This document shows, one piece after another, positions 9,480 through 18,074 of a stretch of DNA of 64,000 nucleotides. Position 1 is the stretch's first letter, and each line of letters begins with the position of its first letter. Source of the DNA: Aquimarina acroporae. GTDB lineage: Bacteria > Bacteroidota > Bacteroidia > Flavobacteriales > Flavobacteriaceae. The position numbers and the translations under genes are program-made. The notes under the pieces were generated by a model, which made no database searches, was not told the origin of the DNA, and was given only the letters and a program-made list of their open reading frames with translations. The stretch is from assembly GCF_023195925.1 (NCBI RefSeq), contig NZ_JALPRE010000009.1, positions 186,001 through 250,000 on the forward strand. Direction: 5' to 3'.

Positions 9480-9517
9480 TTGGTTGACCAATCTAGTTAA
9501 CCAATTTGGTTAGCCAG
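9480..9517 (+). repeat. three 13-nt tandem GGTTnACC-type repeats before the PKD gene
   Basis: GGTTGACC (9482), AGTTAACC (9495) and GGTTAGCC (9508) are spaced exactly 13 bases apart with similar flanks (CCAAT, CCAATT, CCAGG). Each copy is nearly self-complementary. They lie between the likely promoter and the start codon at 9544, so they may be an operator or a structured leader. Confidence 0.55.
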
Positions 9518-9543
9518 GAAATAAAATTTTAAAAAAACAAATC

Positions 9544-11046
9544 ATGAAACACAAATTCTTACAATTAGGTCAATGGTCTTTTTGTATAATTCTGTTGGGT
9601 ATTCTTTTTGCTTCTTGTGATAATGAAGAAGAAGGACTCAGCGCAGATCAAAATATGAGGGATGCCGCACCACTTTCGGTTAATTTTACCACATCTTCTA
9701 TGTTTTTAGAAGTTACGACCACGAACACATCTAAAAATGCAAGAACCTATTTATGGGATTTTGGTGTTGAGGGTACAGATGATGATACATCTGCAGAGTT
9801 TGCTCCAACCTACACCTATGAAGTTGAAGGAACCTATACCGTTACATTAACATCTAAGGGAGATGGTGGGCAAGAAGAAACTATTACATCCGAAATTGTA
9901 GTGTCTAGAGAAATGATTAACCCATCGGCATCTTTTACAAGCGAAGAAGATTTCTTGATGGTCACTTTTAAGGATGAGTCTGTGAATGCAACGTCTTATG
10001 CTTGGGATTTTGGTGATGGTAGTGGTACTTCTACAGAGGCAAGCCCCACATATACGTATAGTGCTGCGGGGACTTATACCGTTTCACTAACCGTAACCAG
10101 TTCAACAGGAGACACTAATGTAACTACTTCAGATATAACCGTAGCTGCAGTTCCCGTTCCACCAACTGCAAGCTTTACATTTGCTCAAACAAATTTAGAG
10201 GTAGTTTTTACTGATGCATCAGAAGTGAATGATGGTAATATTACGGCATATTCATGGGATTTTGGTGATGGATCCGGCACTTCTACAGAAGCGAGTCCAA
10301 CATATACCTATACTGCAGACGGAGATTATACCGTTACTTTAACCATAACTTTCGATGAAATCTCGGGAGAAACAACCTCTGTGGCTACACAAACGGTGAG
10401 TGTCGAAGCAGGTGTTGTTACAGCTACTTTTAAAGCCGTGGTATTAAATGGCACTATGGATGAATTTACCAATAATACAGGAGATAATGCAGATGCATGG
10501 GATATGTCTCCAAATAGTACGGTAATAGACAATACTGGGACAGAAATTCCAAGTCCATATAACGCTATTTGGAACAATTCGGATTTAGATAGCTGGCTGC
10601 AAACAAATTGTGGTGATGATAGCGAACAACCTTCTTCTACCAGCGATGGAACATACCAAAGTGGTGTAAAAACAAGAGGTCTTAAATTGAATGAAGCTTG
10701 TCGTCGTCTATATCAGGTTGTTACGGTAGAGGTAGGGGTAGAATATACCTTGACAATTGATACTCGTTCAGAAGTATTAGGTGTCAATACAGAAGTTTAT
10801 ATTCTAAATTCTCAAGTTGTTGACGAAACAGATTTAGCAGGAAATGCAGATGCTTCTCTTACTATTGGAGATGAGGATTTTAACACTTCCAAAGGAGATC
10901 CTACAACAAATACATTTACAACTTCAACATTTACATTTATTCCAACTACAACAGAGGTTGTCATTTATGTAAGAGCACCACTAGCTATAGATAATAGTAA
11001 TGAGGTGTTTATTGATAATATCGATATTATTACTCCAGGATTCTAA
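9544..11046 (+). CDS. PKD-domain surface lipoprotein, probable glycan-binding protein
   Basis: A 500-aa SPII lipoprotein (lipobox LFASC, Cys25). Three PKD domains follow at about residues 43-120, 125-200 and 205-290, recognisable by YxWDFGDGSGTSTEASPTYTY-like cores and GTYTVTLTV strands. The C-terminal 200 residues form a beta-rich domain with two cysteines and a YTLTIDTRSE strand that resembles the binding modules at the ends of SusE/SusF-type proteins, but I cannot name the family. It stands 480 bp upstream of the secreted amylase on the same strand and may bind starch at the cell surface. No SusC/SusD pair is present in the window. Confidence 0.82.
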   Translation: MKHKFLQLGQWSFCIILLGILFASCDNEEEGLSADQNMRDAAPLSVNFTTSSMFLEVTTTNTSKNARTYLWDFGVEGTDDDTSAEFAPTYTYEVEGTYTVTLTSKGDGGQEETITSEIVVSREMINPSASFTSEEDFLMVTFKDESVNATSYAWDFGDGSGTSTEASPTYTYSAAGTYTVSLTVTSSTGDTNVTTSDITVAAVPVPPTASFTFAQTNLEVVFTDASEVNDGNITAYSWDFGDGSGTSTEASPTYTYTADGDYTVTLTITFDEISGETTSVATQTVSVEAGVVTATFKAVVLNGTMDEFTNNTGDNADAWDMSPNSTVIDNTGTEIPSPYNAIWNNSDLDSWLQTNCGDDSEQPSSTSDGTYQSGVKTRGLKLNEACRRLYQVVTVEVGVEYTLTIDTRSEVLGVNTEVYILNSQVVDETDLAGNADASLTIGDEDFNTSKGDPTTNTFTTSTFTFIPTTTEVVIYVRAPLAIDNSNEVFIDNIDIITPGF

Positions 11047-11071
11047 TATAAACATCTTTAAGTTTATAAAT

Positions 11072-11101
11072 AACCCGATGGTTTCTGGCCATCGGGTTTC
11101 T
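11072..11101 (+). terminator. terminator after the PKD lipoprotein
   Basis: 10-bp perfect stem AACCCGATGG / CCATCGGGTT (11072-11081, 11089-11098) with a 7-base loop and a short T-rich tail, 25 bases after the stop codon. Confidence 0.75.
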
Positions 11102-11527
11102 TCATTTGGTTAGATAAAAACCGTATATACTTCACAATAATATTTAGGTTGTACAAATACACCACTTTTTAAGGATATATTGGCTATATTTTATTTTCTA
11201 AGAACTCTTTACTACTTAAGAATTTCAAATTTTTGTCCATATTTATTAGCAAACTCTAAATTTTATGTTCTATAAAATTTCAAAAATAACGGTGGAATTT
11301 TTTATTGAGGAATTTTGTAAAAACTTCTCTTTTTTTTAGTAAAAAATTACGGTTTTAACATAAAGTAAAACAAAATATCAACACTCAATCGTTTGCGCGA
11401 AAAAATGAAACCTTCAATGTTACCAAAAGCGATTTTTTTTTAGAAATATTTATTACAACGTTTGAGAAATTTACTAATAATTGATTTCCAGACGCTTTTA
11501 TTAACAATCACACAAACTAAAAACTAA
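11102..11527 (+). promoter_or_regulatory. gene-free leader of the amylase with two LacI-type half-palindromes
   Basis: No gene is visible. Two CGTTTG-containing near-palindromes stand out: CTCAATCGTTTGCG at 11384-11397 (10 of 14 positions symmetric about the central CG) and ACAACGTTTGAG at 11455-11466. LacI-family operators are commonly palindromes centred on CG, and CAAACGTTTG-like sites are what I would expect before starch genes in this phylum. The rest is AT-rich. Confidence 0.4.
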
Positions 11528-14500
11528 ATGATGAAAAAACGCTTACTCTATTTTGGGTTACTTTTATGTTTATTGTTCCCGAATTTTGGTACTGCACAGT
11601 CTTTAAGAAATTTACCCTTTTCATGGGATAATGTAACCGTCTATTTCCTAATTACAGACCGTTTTAATAATGGAGACACTACTAATGACATTAATTTTGA
11701 CCGTCAACAAAATAGTAGAAATAATGAATTAGATTTTCATGGGGGAGATATTCCAGGTGTAACACAAAAACTTCGTGAAGGTTATTTTGATAAACTGGGG
11801 GTGAGTGCAATCTGGGTAACCCCAGTAGTAGAAAACAGACATGGGTTTAATAATCCACCAGCCAACGATCCTACGTTTAGAGATTATCCGTATCATGGGT
11901 ATCACACCAATGATTGGACTGCTTTTGATCCTAACTTTACAACAGCCGAGCAATTTGAAGAATTTATAGATGAGGCCCATAATCATGGGATAAGAGTACT
12001 TCTCGATATTGTGATGAATCACTCGGGATATAGAACTTATAAAGAGGTAAATGGGCAATTAGAATTTGTAGATGAAGATTACCCGAGCGATTGGGTACGA
12101 TTACAATGTGGTGCAGATAATGGAGAATTACCATGTGACGATTTAACCACGCCACTTTTTGGGCTGCCAGATATTCGTACAGAATCCTTCAGTGCTGTTA
12201 ATCTTCCACAATGGCTTTTGGATAAGTGGGATGCCGAAGGTAGAAGACAACAGGAATTAGATGAGCTAGATGCTTATTTTACCAGAACAGGAAAACCCAG
12301 AGCACCAAGATATTATCTTATTAAATGGTTAACCGATTGGGTTCGAGAGTATGGTATCGATGGGTTTAGAGTAGATACCGAAAGACATGTAGGAGTAGAC
12401 GCTTGGGCAGAACTCAAGGATGAAGCTGTATTAGCTTTAAAGGAGTGGAAACAAAATAATACGAATAAGAAACTAGATGATCTTGATTTTTACATGACGG
12501 GGGAACATTCTGGTGTAAATATTATTGGTAACGTTGGGGATCAATTACCAGACGATTTTACCGTAGGTAAGTTTAATAGTATGATCAATTTTAGATCACC
12601 AAAAGAAGCATATACAGATTTAGGTCAAGAACAGATATTTAGTTCTTTCGCTGCAAAACTGAATGATAATGATGGTGGATTTAATACTCCAGGGGAGTAT
12701 AACATGATCAGTTATTTAAGATCTCATGATTTTAGTGAGTTCTATACTGGGAATATGTTCTACGGAGGTACTACTTTACTATTGTCCCCAGGGGGTGTTC
12801 AGATTTATTATGGCGATGAATCTGGAAGACAATTTTTTGATTCGCAAACCTATGTTGATGCAGGGTATCGTGGCGATATGAATTGGGATTCTATAGATGA
12901 AGCTATGTTATTTCACTGGCAAAAACTAGGAACTTTCAGAAGGCATCATACTTCTGTAGGGGCCGGAAGTCACCAGAAATTAAGCGATTCACCATATATT
13001 TTCAAAAGAGAATATAATCGTAATGGCGATAGTGATAAAACTTTAGTTTTTCAGGGAGTCGATGGAGATTTTACAGGAGCTCTTAATGTTTTTGGATTAT
13101 GGCAAGATGGTACTGTATTGAAAGATTATTTTTCAGATACTACCGCTACCGTAACCAATGGAACCATAACCTTTGGGACTACTTTTGGACTAGTATTAGT
13201 AGGTGAACCGATCGACACTTCAGATGCTGTAAGTTTAAATATTACTCCAGCTTCAGGGACATATGCTGGTGCGATAAATGTGGAAATGACAGCTTCAACC
13301 ACTGCAGATGCCACCGTAACTATTTTCTATACTACAGATGGTACTACACCTTCTTCAACCAGTATGCCTTATAGTACTTCTTTTACGATAGAAGATACGA
13401 CTACTGTTAAGGCAATTGCTATAGATTCAGACGGGAATGAATCTTCTGTAGTGACCAGAGATTATAGTATTGGAGATATTAGCGCTTTCGATATACATTT
13501 CAAAAAACCTTCAGATTGGTCAACGTCCTTTGTATATCTTTTTGATCAAAATACAGGCGAAGCTCTTCCAGGATTCCCTGCATGGCCAGGAGTAGCGATG
13601 AGTCAAGAAGGAAATTCTCCTTGGTTTGTGTACAATGTTGATCAAAGTGTGCCTGTTGGGATTGTATTTAATGATAATGGTGGAACGCAAACCGATGATC
13701 TCTCAAGAACTGTAGAAGGTTGGTATGATAACCAATGGTTTGATGATTGTCCTTCAGATTGCCCAGGAGGCACCACTACAGCATTCGATATTAACTTTAA
13801 GAAACCTGCCGATTGGAATACCATATTTGTGTATTTGTATGATAAAAATGCTAATGCCTCAATTCCGGGATTCCCGGCATGGCCAGGAGTACAAATGAGT
13901 GTGATTAAAGATACACCGTGGTTTACCTATACAGTAGATGAAACTGTAGAAGTGGGTATAGTGTTTAACGATAATGGAGGTGCACAAAGTGATGATTTGT
14001 TTAGAACAACAGAAGGATGGTATGACAATCAATGGTTTGATACTTGCCCAAGTGATTGTCCTGGAGATATTATAGAGCAAGGATTCGAAGTATATTTCAA
14101 AAAACCAGGTGCTTGGAGTTCTGCTTTTATTTATATCTATGATAAAAATGCGAATGCACCCATTCCTGGAGCACCAGCTTGGCCAGGAGTAGCTATGAAA
14201 TCATTATTAGGTTCTCCATGGTATTCTATTACAATAGATGAAACTGTAGAGGTAGGAATAGTTTTTAACGATAATGGTGGAGCTCAAAGTGATGATCTGT
14301 TTAGAGCAACAGAAGGGTGGTACGACAATCAATGGTTTGATACTTGCCCAAGCGAATGTCCAGATGATACATTACAACCTACTCCAGGAACACCCTTTTT
14401 AAAGAAAAAAGAACATCTTATCAATATTCAGCCAAATCCTTTTAAGGATCAACTTATCTTATCTTTCAACAGAAAGTTAAATAAGAGCGATGATCAGATT

Positions 14501-14665
14501 TTTGTTGAGATATATGATTTACACGGAAAAAGAATAAACCTTCTTCCGGGAGGTAGATTAAAGAGTAATGCAGTAAGCCTAAATACAAATGCACTTCCGA
14601 AAGGAATTTATATGATAAAAGTTACTTCTGGCGCACTAACAGAAGTTATCAAAGTTGTTAAGTAG
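11528..14665 (+). CDS. modular secreted alpha-amylase (GH13) with T9SS sorting domain
   Basis: Hydrolyses alpha-1,4-glucans outside the cell. The 1045-aa protein has a signal peptide (ends GTAQ), then a GH13 barrel with all four conserved regions: DIVMNH (160-165), GFRVD with nucleophile D283, TGEH with acid/base E326, and H400-D401. Next come an amylase C-domain, a chitobiase-C-like domain (about 565-645, FYTTDGTTPSS), three ~99-residue starch-binding-like repeats (CBM26-like, each with KKPxxW, PAWPGVxM, VGIVFNDNGG and GWYDNQWF, starting near 654, 752, 852), and a T9SS tail from NIQPNPF (965) to VIKVVK. M2 is an equally possible start. Repeats 2 and 3 are almost identical at their ends. Confidence 0.93.
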   Translation: MMKKRLLYFGLLLCLLFPNFGTAQSLRNLPFSWDNVTVYFLITDRFNNGDTTNDINFDRQQNSRNNELDFHGGDIPGVTQKLREGYFDKLGVSAIWVTPVVENRHGFNNPPANDPTFRDYPYHGYHTNDWTAFDPNFTTAEQFEEFIDEAHNHGIRVLLDIVMNHSGYRTYKEVNGQLEFVDEDYPSDWVRLQCGADNGELPCDDLTTPLFGLPDIRTESFSAVNLPQWLLDKWDAEGRRQQELDELDAYFTRTGKPRAPRYYLIKWLTDWVREYGIDGFRVDTERHVGVDAWAELKDEAVLALKEWKQNNTNKKLDDLDFYMTGEHSGVNIIGNVGDQLPDDFTVGKFNSMINFRSPKEAYTDLGQEQIFSSFAAKLNDNDGGFNTPGEYNMISYLRSHDFSEFYTGNMFYGGTTLLLSPGGVQIYYGDESGRQFFDSQTYVDAGYRGDMNWDSIDEAMLFHWQKLGTFRRHHTSVGAGSHQKLSDSPYIFKREYNRNGDSDKTLVFQGVDGDFTGALNVFGLWQDGTVLKDYFSDTTATVTNGTITFGTTFGLVLVGEPIDTSDAVSLNITPASGTYAGAINVEMTASTTADATVTIFYTTDGTTPSSTSMPYSTSFTIEDTTTVKAIAIDSDGNESSVVTRDYSIGDISAFDIHFKKPSDWSTSFVYLFDQNTGEALPGFPAWPGVAMSQEGNSPWFVYNVDQSVPVGIVFNDNGGTQTDDLSRTVEGWYDNQWFDDCPSDCPGGTTTAFDINFKKPADWNTIFVYLYDKNANASIPGFPAWPGVQMSVIKDTPWFTYTVDETVEVGIVFNDNGGAQSDDLFRTTEGWYDNQWFDTCPSDCPGDIIEQGFEVYFKKPGAWSSAFIYIYDKNANAPIPGAPAWPGVAMKSLLGSPWYSITIDETVEVGIVFNDNGGAQSDDLFRATEGWYDNQWFDTCPSECPDDTLQPTPGTPFLKKKEHLINIQPNPFKDQLILSFNRKLNKSDDQIFVEIYDLHGKRINLLPGGRLKSNAVSLNTNALPKGIYMIKVTSGALTEVIKVVK
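13487..14370 (+). repeat. three ~300-bp in-frame repeats encoding starch-binding modules
   Basis: Starts near 13487, 13785 and 14085, i.e. periods of about 297 and 300 bp. Copies 2 and 3 share long DNA stretches around the GWYDNQWFDTCPS codons, pointing to recent duplication; copy 1 is more diverged. Confidence 0.8.
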
Positions 14666-14689
14666 TATATTGTAGAATTGGTTAAATAA

Positions 14690-14727
14690 AAATCGGTTAT
14701 GGCTTAAAGTCATAGCCGGTTTTTTTA
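14690..14727 (+). terminator. terminator after the amylase
   Basis: 13-bp stem (AATCGGTTATGGC / GTCATAGCCGGTT with G-T pairs), 5-base loop TTAAA, followed by seven T. About 25 bases after the stop codon. Confidence 0.85.
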
Positions 14728-14843
14728 TTAAAATATTATAGTTTTTTAAGAAAAATAAATGTCATCTTCGTTCATAAAATGATGCTTAGGTCGTATCTTT
14801 ATAGTCCATAATTGGAAAACAATTTCTTCTCTAAATTTTATCT

Positions 14844-16142
14844 ATGGAAAACCTTGATGCAGCAAGACTCCAAATGGCATTTACACTTATTTTTCACATT
14901 GTTTTTGCTTGTATTGGAATGGTCATGCCCTTTTTTATGGTGGTCTCTCATTATAAATGGTTAAAGACCCGTGATCAGATATATTTAACACTTACGAAAT
15001 CGTGGCAGAAGGGTGTTGCGATTTTTTTTGTCACCGGTGCGGTCTCAGGTACTGCCCTGTCTTTTGAATTGGGGCTGTTATGGCCAGAATTTATGAAACA
15101 TGCAGGTCCCATAATTGGAATGCCGTTTTCCCTAGAAGGAGCGGCGTTTTTTGTTGAAGCGATAGCCTTAGGCTTTTACTTATATGGATGGGGAAAATTG
15201 CCAGAGAGATTTCATTGGTTTACAGGAGTCATTATTGGTTTATCTGGAGTAGCTTCAGGAATTTTGGTCGTGGCTGCAAACGGCTGGATGAACTCTCCAA
15301 CTGGTTTCGATTATATCGATGGAGAATTTTTGAATATAGATCCTATTAAGGCAATGTTAAATCCTGCATGGTTTACTCAAGCATTGCACATGACATTAGC
15401 CGCCTTTACAGCTACGGGATTTGCGGTGGCAGGAATTCATGCATATCAGGTGTATAAAAAACGTAAAGTAGCGTTGCATACTAAAGCGTTTAAAATAGCT
15501 ATAACATTTGGAGCTGTTGCAGCTATTTTACAACCTATAAGTGGTGATATTTCTGCAAAAGATATTGCGAAACGTCAACCGGTTAAATTGGCTGCTATGG
15601 AAGCTCATTATCATACCGAAAAGGGAGCCGATTTATATATAGGAGGAATAGTAAATCCAGATACGCAAGAGGTAAACTATAAAATAGCACTTCCGGGCAT
15701 GTTATCCTTTTTAGCTTTTGGAGATATAGATGCTGAAGTTAAGGGATTAAATGATTTTCCTGAGGATGAAATACCCAACGTACCAATGGTGCATTATGCG
15801 TTTCAGATCATGGTGGGTATTGGTAGTGTATTGTTGCTTGCTGGGGTGTTGTATTTTGTGTCGCTTAAAAAGAAAAAATGGTTCGAGAATAATAAATACT
15901 GGTTATTGTTTGCTATCCTGGCACCTATGGGATTTATTGCATTAGAGGCCGGTTGGATTGTTACCGAAGTAGGAAGACAACCCTGGATCATACATAAAAT
16001 AATGAGAACCAAAGATGCCGTAACGCCTATGCCGGGAATTGTTTTTAGTTTTTATACCTATGTTGTAGTGTATCTCACACTATCAGTAGCTGTCACCTGG
16101 TTGATGTTGCGACAAATTAAAGTACTTAACCAATCTAAGTAA
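14844..16142 (+). CDS. cydA: cytochrome bd oxidase subunit I
   Basis: Quinol-oxidising, haem b-binding subunit of the high-affinity terminal oxidase in the inner membrane. The 432-aa protein has nine or so membrane segments, the haem-ligand His in LIFHIVFACIGMV, the SFELGLLWPEFM segment with the haem-b595 region glutamate, NPAWFTQALHM, and the quinol-site motif GDISAKDIAKRQPVKLAAMEA. The periplasmic Q-loop is short, giving a length at the low end of the family. It is followed 7 bases later by cydB. No CydX-like mini-protein and no cydDC genes are visible here. Confidence 0.95.
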   Translation: MENLDAARLQMAFTLIFHIVFACIGMVMPFFMVVSHYKWLKTRDQIYLTLTKSWQKGVAIFFVTGAVSGTALSFELGLLWPEFMKHAGPIIGMPFSLEGAAFFVEAIALGFYLYGWGKLPERFHWFTGVIIGLSGVASGILVVAANGWMNSPTGFDYIDGEFLNIDPIKAMLNPAWFTQALHMTLAAFTATGFAVAGIHAYQVYKKRKVALHTKAFKIAITFGAVAAILQPISGDISAKDIAKRQPVKLAAMEAHYHTEKGADLYIGGIVNPDTQEVNYKIALPGMLSFLAFGDIDAEVKGLNDFPEDEIPNVPMVHYAFQIMVGIGSVLLLAGVLYFVSLKKKKWFENNKYWLLFAILAPMGFIALEAGWIVTEVGRQPWIIHKIMRTKDAVTPMPGIVFSFYTYVVVYLTLSVAVTWLMLRQIKVLNQSK

Positions 16143-16149
16143 ACGATCT

Positions 16150-17172
16150 ATGTTATACGTTGTTTTATTTTTCTTAATTTTTTCTTTGTACCTCTATGTG
16201 TTGTTAGGAGGAGCCGATTATGGAGCAGGTATTGTAGAACTTTTTTCATCTGAAGAGAATCAAAAAATCACAAAAAAAACAATATACCGGGTTATGGGGC
16301 CTGTTTGGGAGGCTAACCATATCTGGATTATTATCCTTATTGTGATACTTTGGATCGCTTTTCCTGGGTATTATAATATTTTAGTGGTGTACCTTCATAT
16401 TCCTATAACCATTGTCTTGTTGGGAGTTACCCTTCGTGGTGTGGCTTTTGTTTTTAGACATTATGATGCGATTATAGACAATTCTCAAAAATTGTATGAT
16501 GCCATGTTTAAGGTTTCAAGTTTTATAACTCCGATATTTCTAGGGATGGTTTTTGGAGGGCTAATTAGCGGAAACATCATTATAGAAGACGATGTTACCA
16601 ATTTATCTTTTTACGAAGCGTTTCTTAAGCCGTGGTTAAACGTTTTTAGTCTACTAATAGGTCTTTTTTTTGCAGCGCTATGTGCATTTTTATCTTCAGT
16701 GTTACTCATTGGTGAGGCAGACTCAGGAAAAGAACAGATTTATATTAGAAAGTCTGCTATAGCAACAATTGTGGTTTTCATTACTGGGTTGGTAACATTT
16801 ATTTATGGATATGCAACCGGTAAAGAATTTGTAATGAGTTTTATTCAGGATCCATTTTCGGTAATCGCCGTGATACTATCAGCATTATTGTTAGCTCCAC
16901 TTTGGATTACCATAAAGAGAGGGAATAAAGTATGGAGCCGTTTTTTTGCTGGGTTGCAGGTGTTTTTGATTCTTTTGGCAGCACTTATCTCGCATTTTCC
17001 GAATATATTAATCACCAAAACCTCTAGTGTTAGTCTCTTAGAAGGTGTAGCACCACAAAGTGTAATTCAATCTTTGGGAGTAGCATTACTTGTAGGAGGG
17101 TTAATTATTCTTCCAGGGCTTTTTCATCTTTTAAAATCGTTTAAAATGATCAAGATTTTGGAAAGAGATTAA
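16150..17172 (+). CDS. cydB: cytochrome bd oxidase subunit II
   Basis: Membrane partner of CydA. The 340-aa protein has eight to nine hydrophobic segments, with family motifs LLGGADYGAGIVELF near the N-terminus, GPVWEANHIWIIILIVILW (the conserved WEANHVW-like signature) and FRHYD. Directly downstream of cydA with a 7-base gap, so one transcript. The bd oxidase lets the cell respire at low oxygen and resists nitric oxide and peroxide. The next genes are the double-glycine peptides, which have their own control elements. Confidence 0.95.
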   Translation: MLYVVLFFLIFSLYLYVLLGGADYGAGIVELFSSEENQKITKKTIYRVMGPVWEANHIWIIILIVILWIAFPGYYNILVVYLHIPITIVLLGVTLRGVAFVFRHYDAIIDNSQKLYDAMFKVSSFITPIFLGMVFGGLISGNIIIEDDVTNLSFYEAFLKPWLNVFSLLIGLFFAALCAFLSSVLLIGEADSGKEQIYIRKSAIATIVVFITGLVTFIYGYATGKEFVMSFIQDPFSVIAVILSALLLAPLWITIKRGNKVWSRFFAGLQVFLILLAALISHFPNILITKTSSVSLLEGVAPQSVIQSLGVALLVGGLIILPGLFHLLKSFKMIKILERD

Positions 17173-17220
17173 TTTCTTTTTTTATGCTACCAAATACTGT
17201 ATTGAATTTGGTTTTTAAAG

Positions 17221-17243
17221 GCAATCTCCTAATATGAGATTGC
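17221..17243 (+). promoter_or_regulatory. inverted repeat before peptide gene 1
   Basis: GCAATCTC and GAGATTGC form a perfect 8-bp inverted repeat with a 7-base spacer, 56 bases before the start codon and followed by TTGAATTTACTTTTA. The same arrangement recurs at 17625 and 17981, so it is a likely shared operator. Confidence 0.65.
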
Positions 17244-17299
17244 TTGAATTTACTTTTATAGTATTAAAAAACTAATATTAATTTTAAAAAGTAAATCAA

Positions 17300-17470
17300 A
17301 TGAAAACAAATCAAAAATTTGGCGTGCAAACATTAAGTGCAGAAGAAACTAAACAATTAAATGGAGGATTTATTTTCCCAAGTTTAATCGCTACTATTAT
17401 TACTGAAGTAGCTATTATTAAGCACAATATTGAAACTACCATAGAAATGATGCAAGAGACAGATCGATAG
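17300..17470 (+). CDS. double-glycine leader peptide, bacteriocin-like (peptide 1)
   Basis: A 56-aa product. The leader LSAEETKQLNGG ends in a double glycine (residues 22-23) preceded by the E/L/N pattern of peptides cleaved by C39-peptidase exporters. The 33-residue core (FIFPSLIATIITEVAII...) is hydrophobic then polar and has no cysteine, so it is more like an unmodified class II bacteriocin or signalling peptide than a lanthipeptide. The leader shares 18 of 23 residues with peptide 2 while the cores differ strongly. It has its own inverted repeat upstream and its own terminator. No exporter or immunity gene is visible nearby. Confidence 0.78.
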   Translation: MKTNQKFGVQTLSAEETKQLNGGFIFPSLIATIITEVAIIKHNIETTIEMMQETDR

Positions 17471-17536
17471 ATCAGTACAACGATTTACCAAAGCAATGAA
17501 TAATGTGTTTGGTCAAATGAAAATATGTATGGTATA

Positions 17537-17574
17537 AAAGCCTTGAGAAATAATCTACTTCTCAAGGCTTTTAT
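17537..17574 (+). terminator. terminator after peptide 1
   Basis: Perfect 14-bp stem AAAAGCCTTGAGAA / TTCTCAAGGCTTTT with a 9-base loop; the closing strand ends in four T, with only ATAT after it. Peptide 1 is therefore probably a single-gene transcript. Confidence 0.85.
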
Positions 17575-17624
17575 ATGTTTTATAGGGTAGAATTTTGACA
17601 AAGCAATATATCGTTTTTAAGACC

Positions 17625-17643
17625 AATCTCTAAATATGAGATT
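17625..17643 (+). promoter_or_regulatory. inverted repeat before peptide gene 2
   Basis: AATCTC-TAAATAT-GAGATT: 6-bp perfect arms with the same 7-base spacer as the copy at 17221, followed by TTGATTTTACTTTTA and ending 57 bases before the ATG. Confidence 0.65.
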
Positions 17644-17700
17644 TCTTGATTTTACTTTTAGGTAATCTAAAAATCAGTATTAATTATAAAAAGAAATCTT

Positions 17701-17883
17701 ATGAAAACAAACGAGAATTTTCATCTTCAGGAACTTAGTGCCGAAGAGACAAAACAATTAAACGGAGGAATTATTTTTCCAGGGCTTATCACCACAGTAG
17801 AGGTGGGATTTGTAATTCTTAAGCACAAGGTAAAAAGTGCGATAGCTGCCATAGAAGAGGGGACAAGTGTTATCAATCAATAA
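17701..17883 (+). CDS. double-glycine leader peptide, bacteriocin-like (peptide 2)
   Basis: A 60-aa paralogue of peptide 1. The leader (ELSAEETKQLNGG, GG at residues 22-23) is nearly identical; the core starts IIFPGLITTVEVGFVILKH and ends in a charged helix-like tail (KVKSAIAAIEEGTS). No cysteine. The tandem copy also duplicates the upstream inverted repeat and a downstream terminator, so whole cassettes were duplicated. Conserved leader with divergent core is what diversifying selection on a secreted antagonistic or signalling peptide would give. Export probably depends on a peptidase-containing ABC transporter located elsewhere. Confidence 0.82.
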   Translation: MKTNENFHLQELSAEETKQLNGGIIFPGLITTVEVGFVILKHKVKSAIAAIEEGTSVINQ

Positions 17884-17906
17884 CAGTAAATATTTACCAC
17901 CAAAAT

Positions 17907-17941
17907 AAAAGTCTTAAGATTATTATGCTTAAGACTTTTAT
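17907..17941 (+). terminator. terminator after peptide 2
   Basis: 12-bp perfect stem AAAAGTCTTAAG / CTTAAGACTTTT with a 9-base loop and a T-rich tail. Confidence 0.85.
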
Positions 17942-17980
17942 TTTTTGAAAAGGTGTATGCTTTTAAATACTTTTTTTTGA

Positions 17981-17999
17981 AATCTCAGAATTTGAGATA
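17981..17999 (+). promoter_or_regulatory. inverted repeat before peptide genes 3-4
   Basis: AATCTC-AGAATTT-GAGATA: five of six arm positions pair, with the same 7-base spacer as the two copies upstream. A TTTTACCTCA stretch follows in place of TTTACTTTTA. It ends 75 bases before the start of peptide 3. Confidence 0.55.
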
Positions 18000-18074
18000 T
18001 CCTAAGATTAGTTTTACCTCAGATTTCAATACGAAACAAATCGAACATAAATAATTAATTTAATTCAATCAAAA

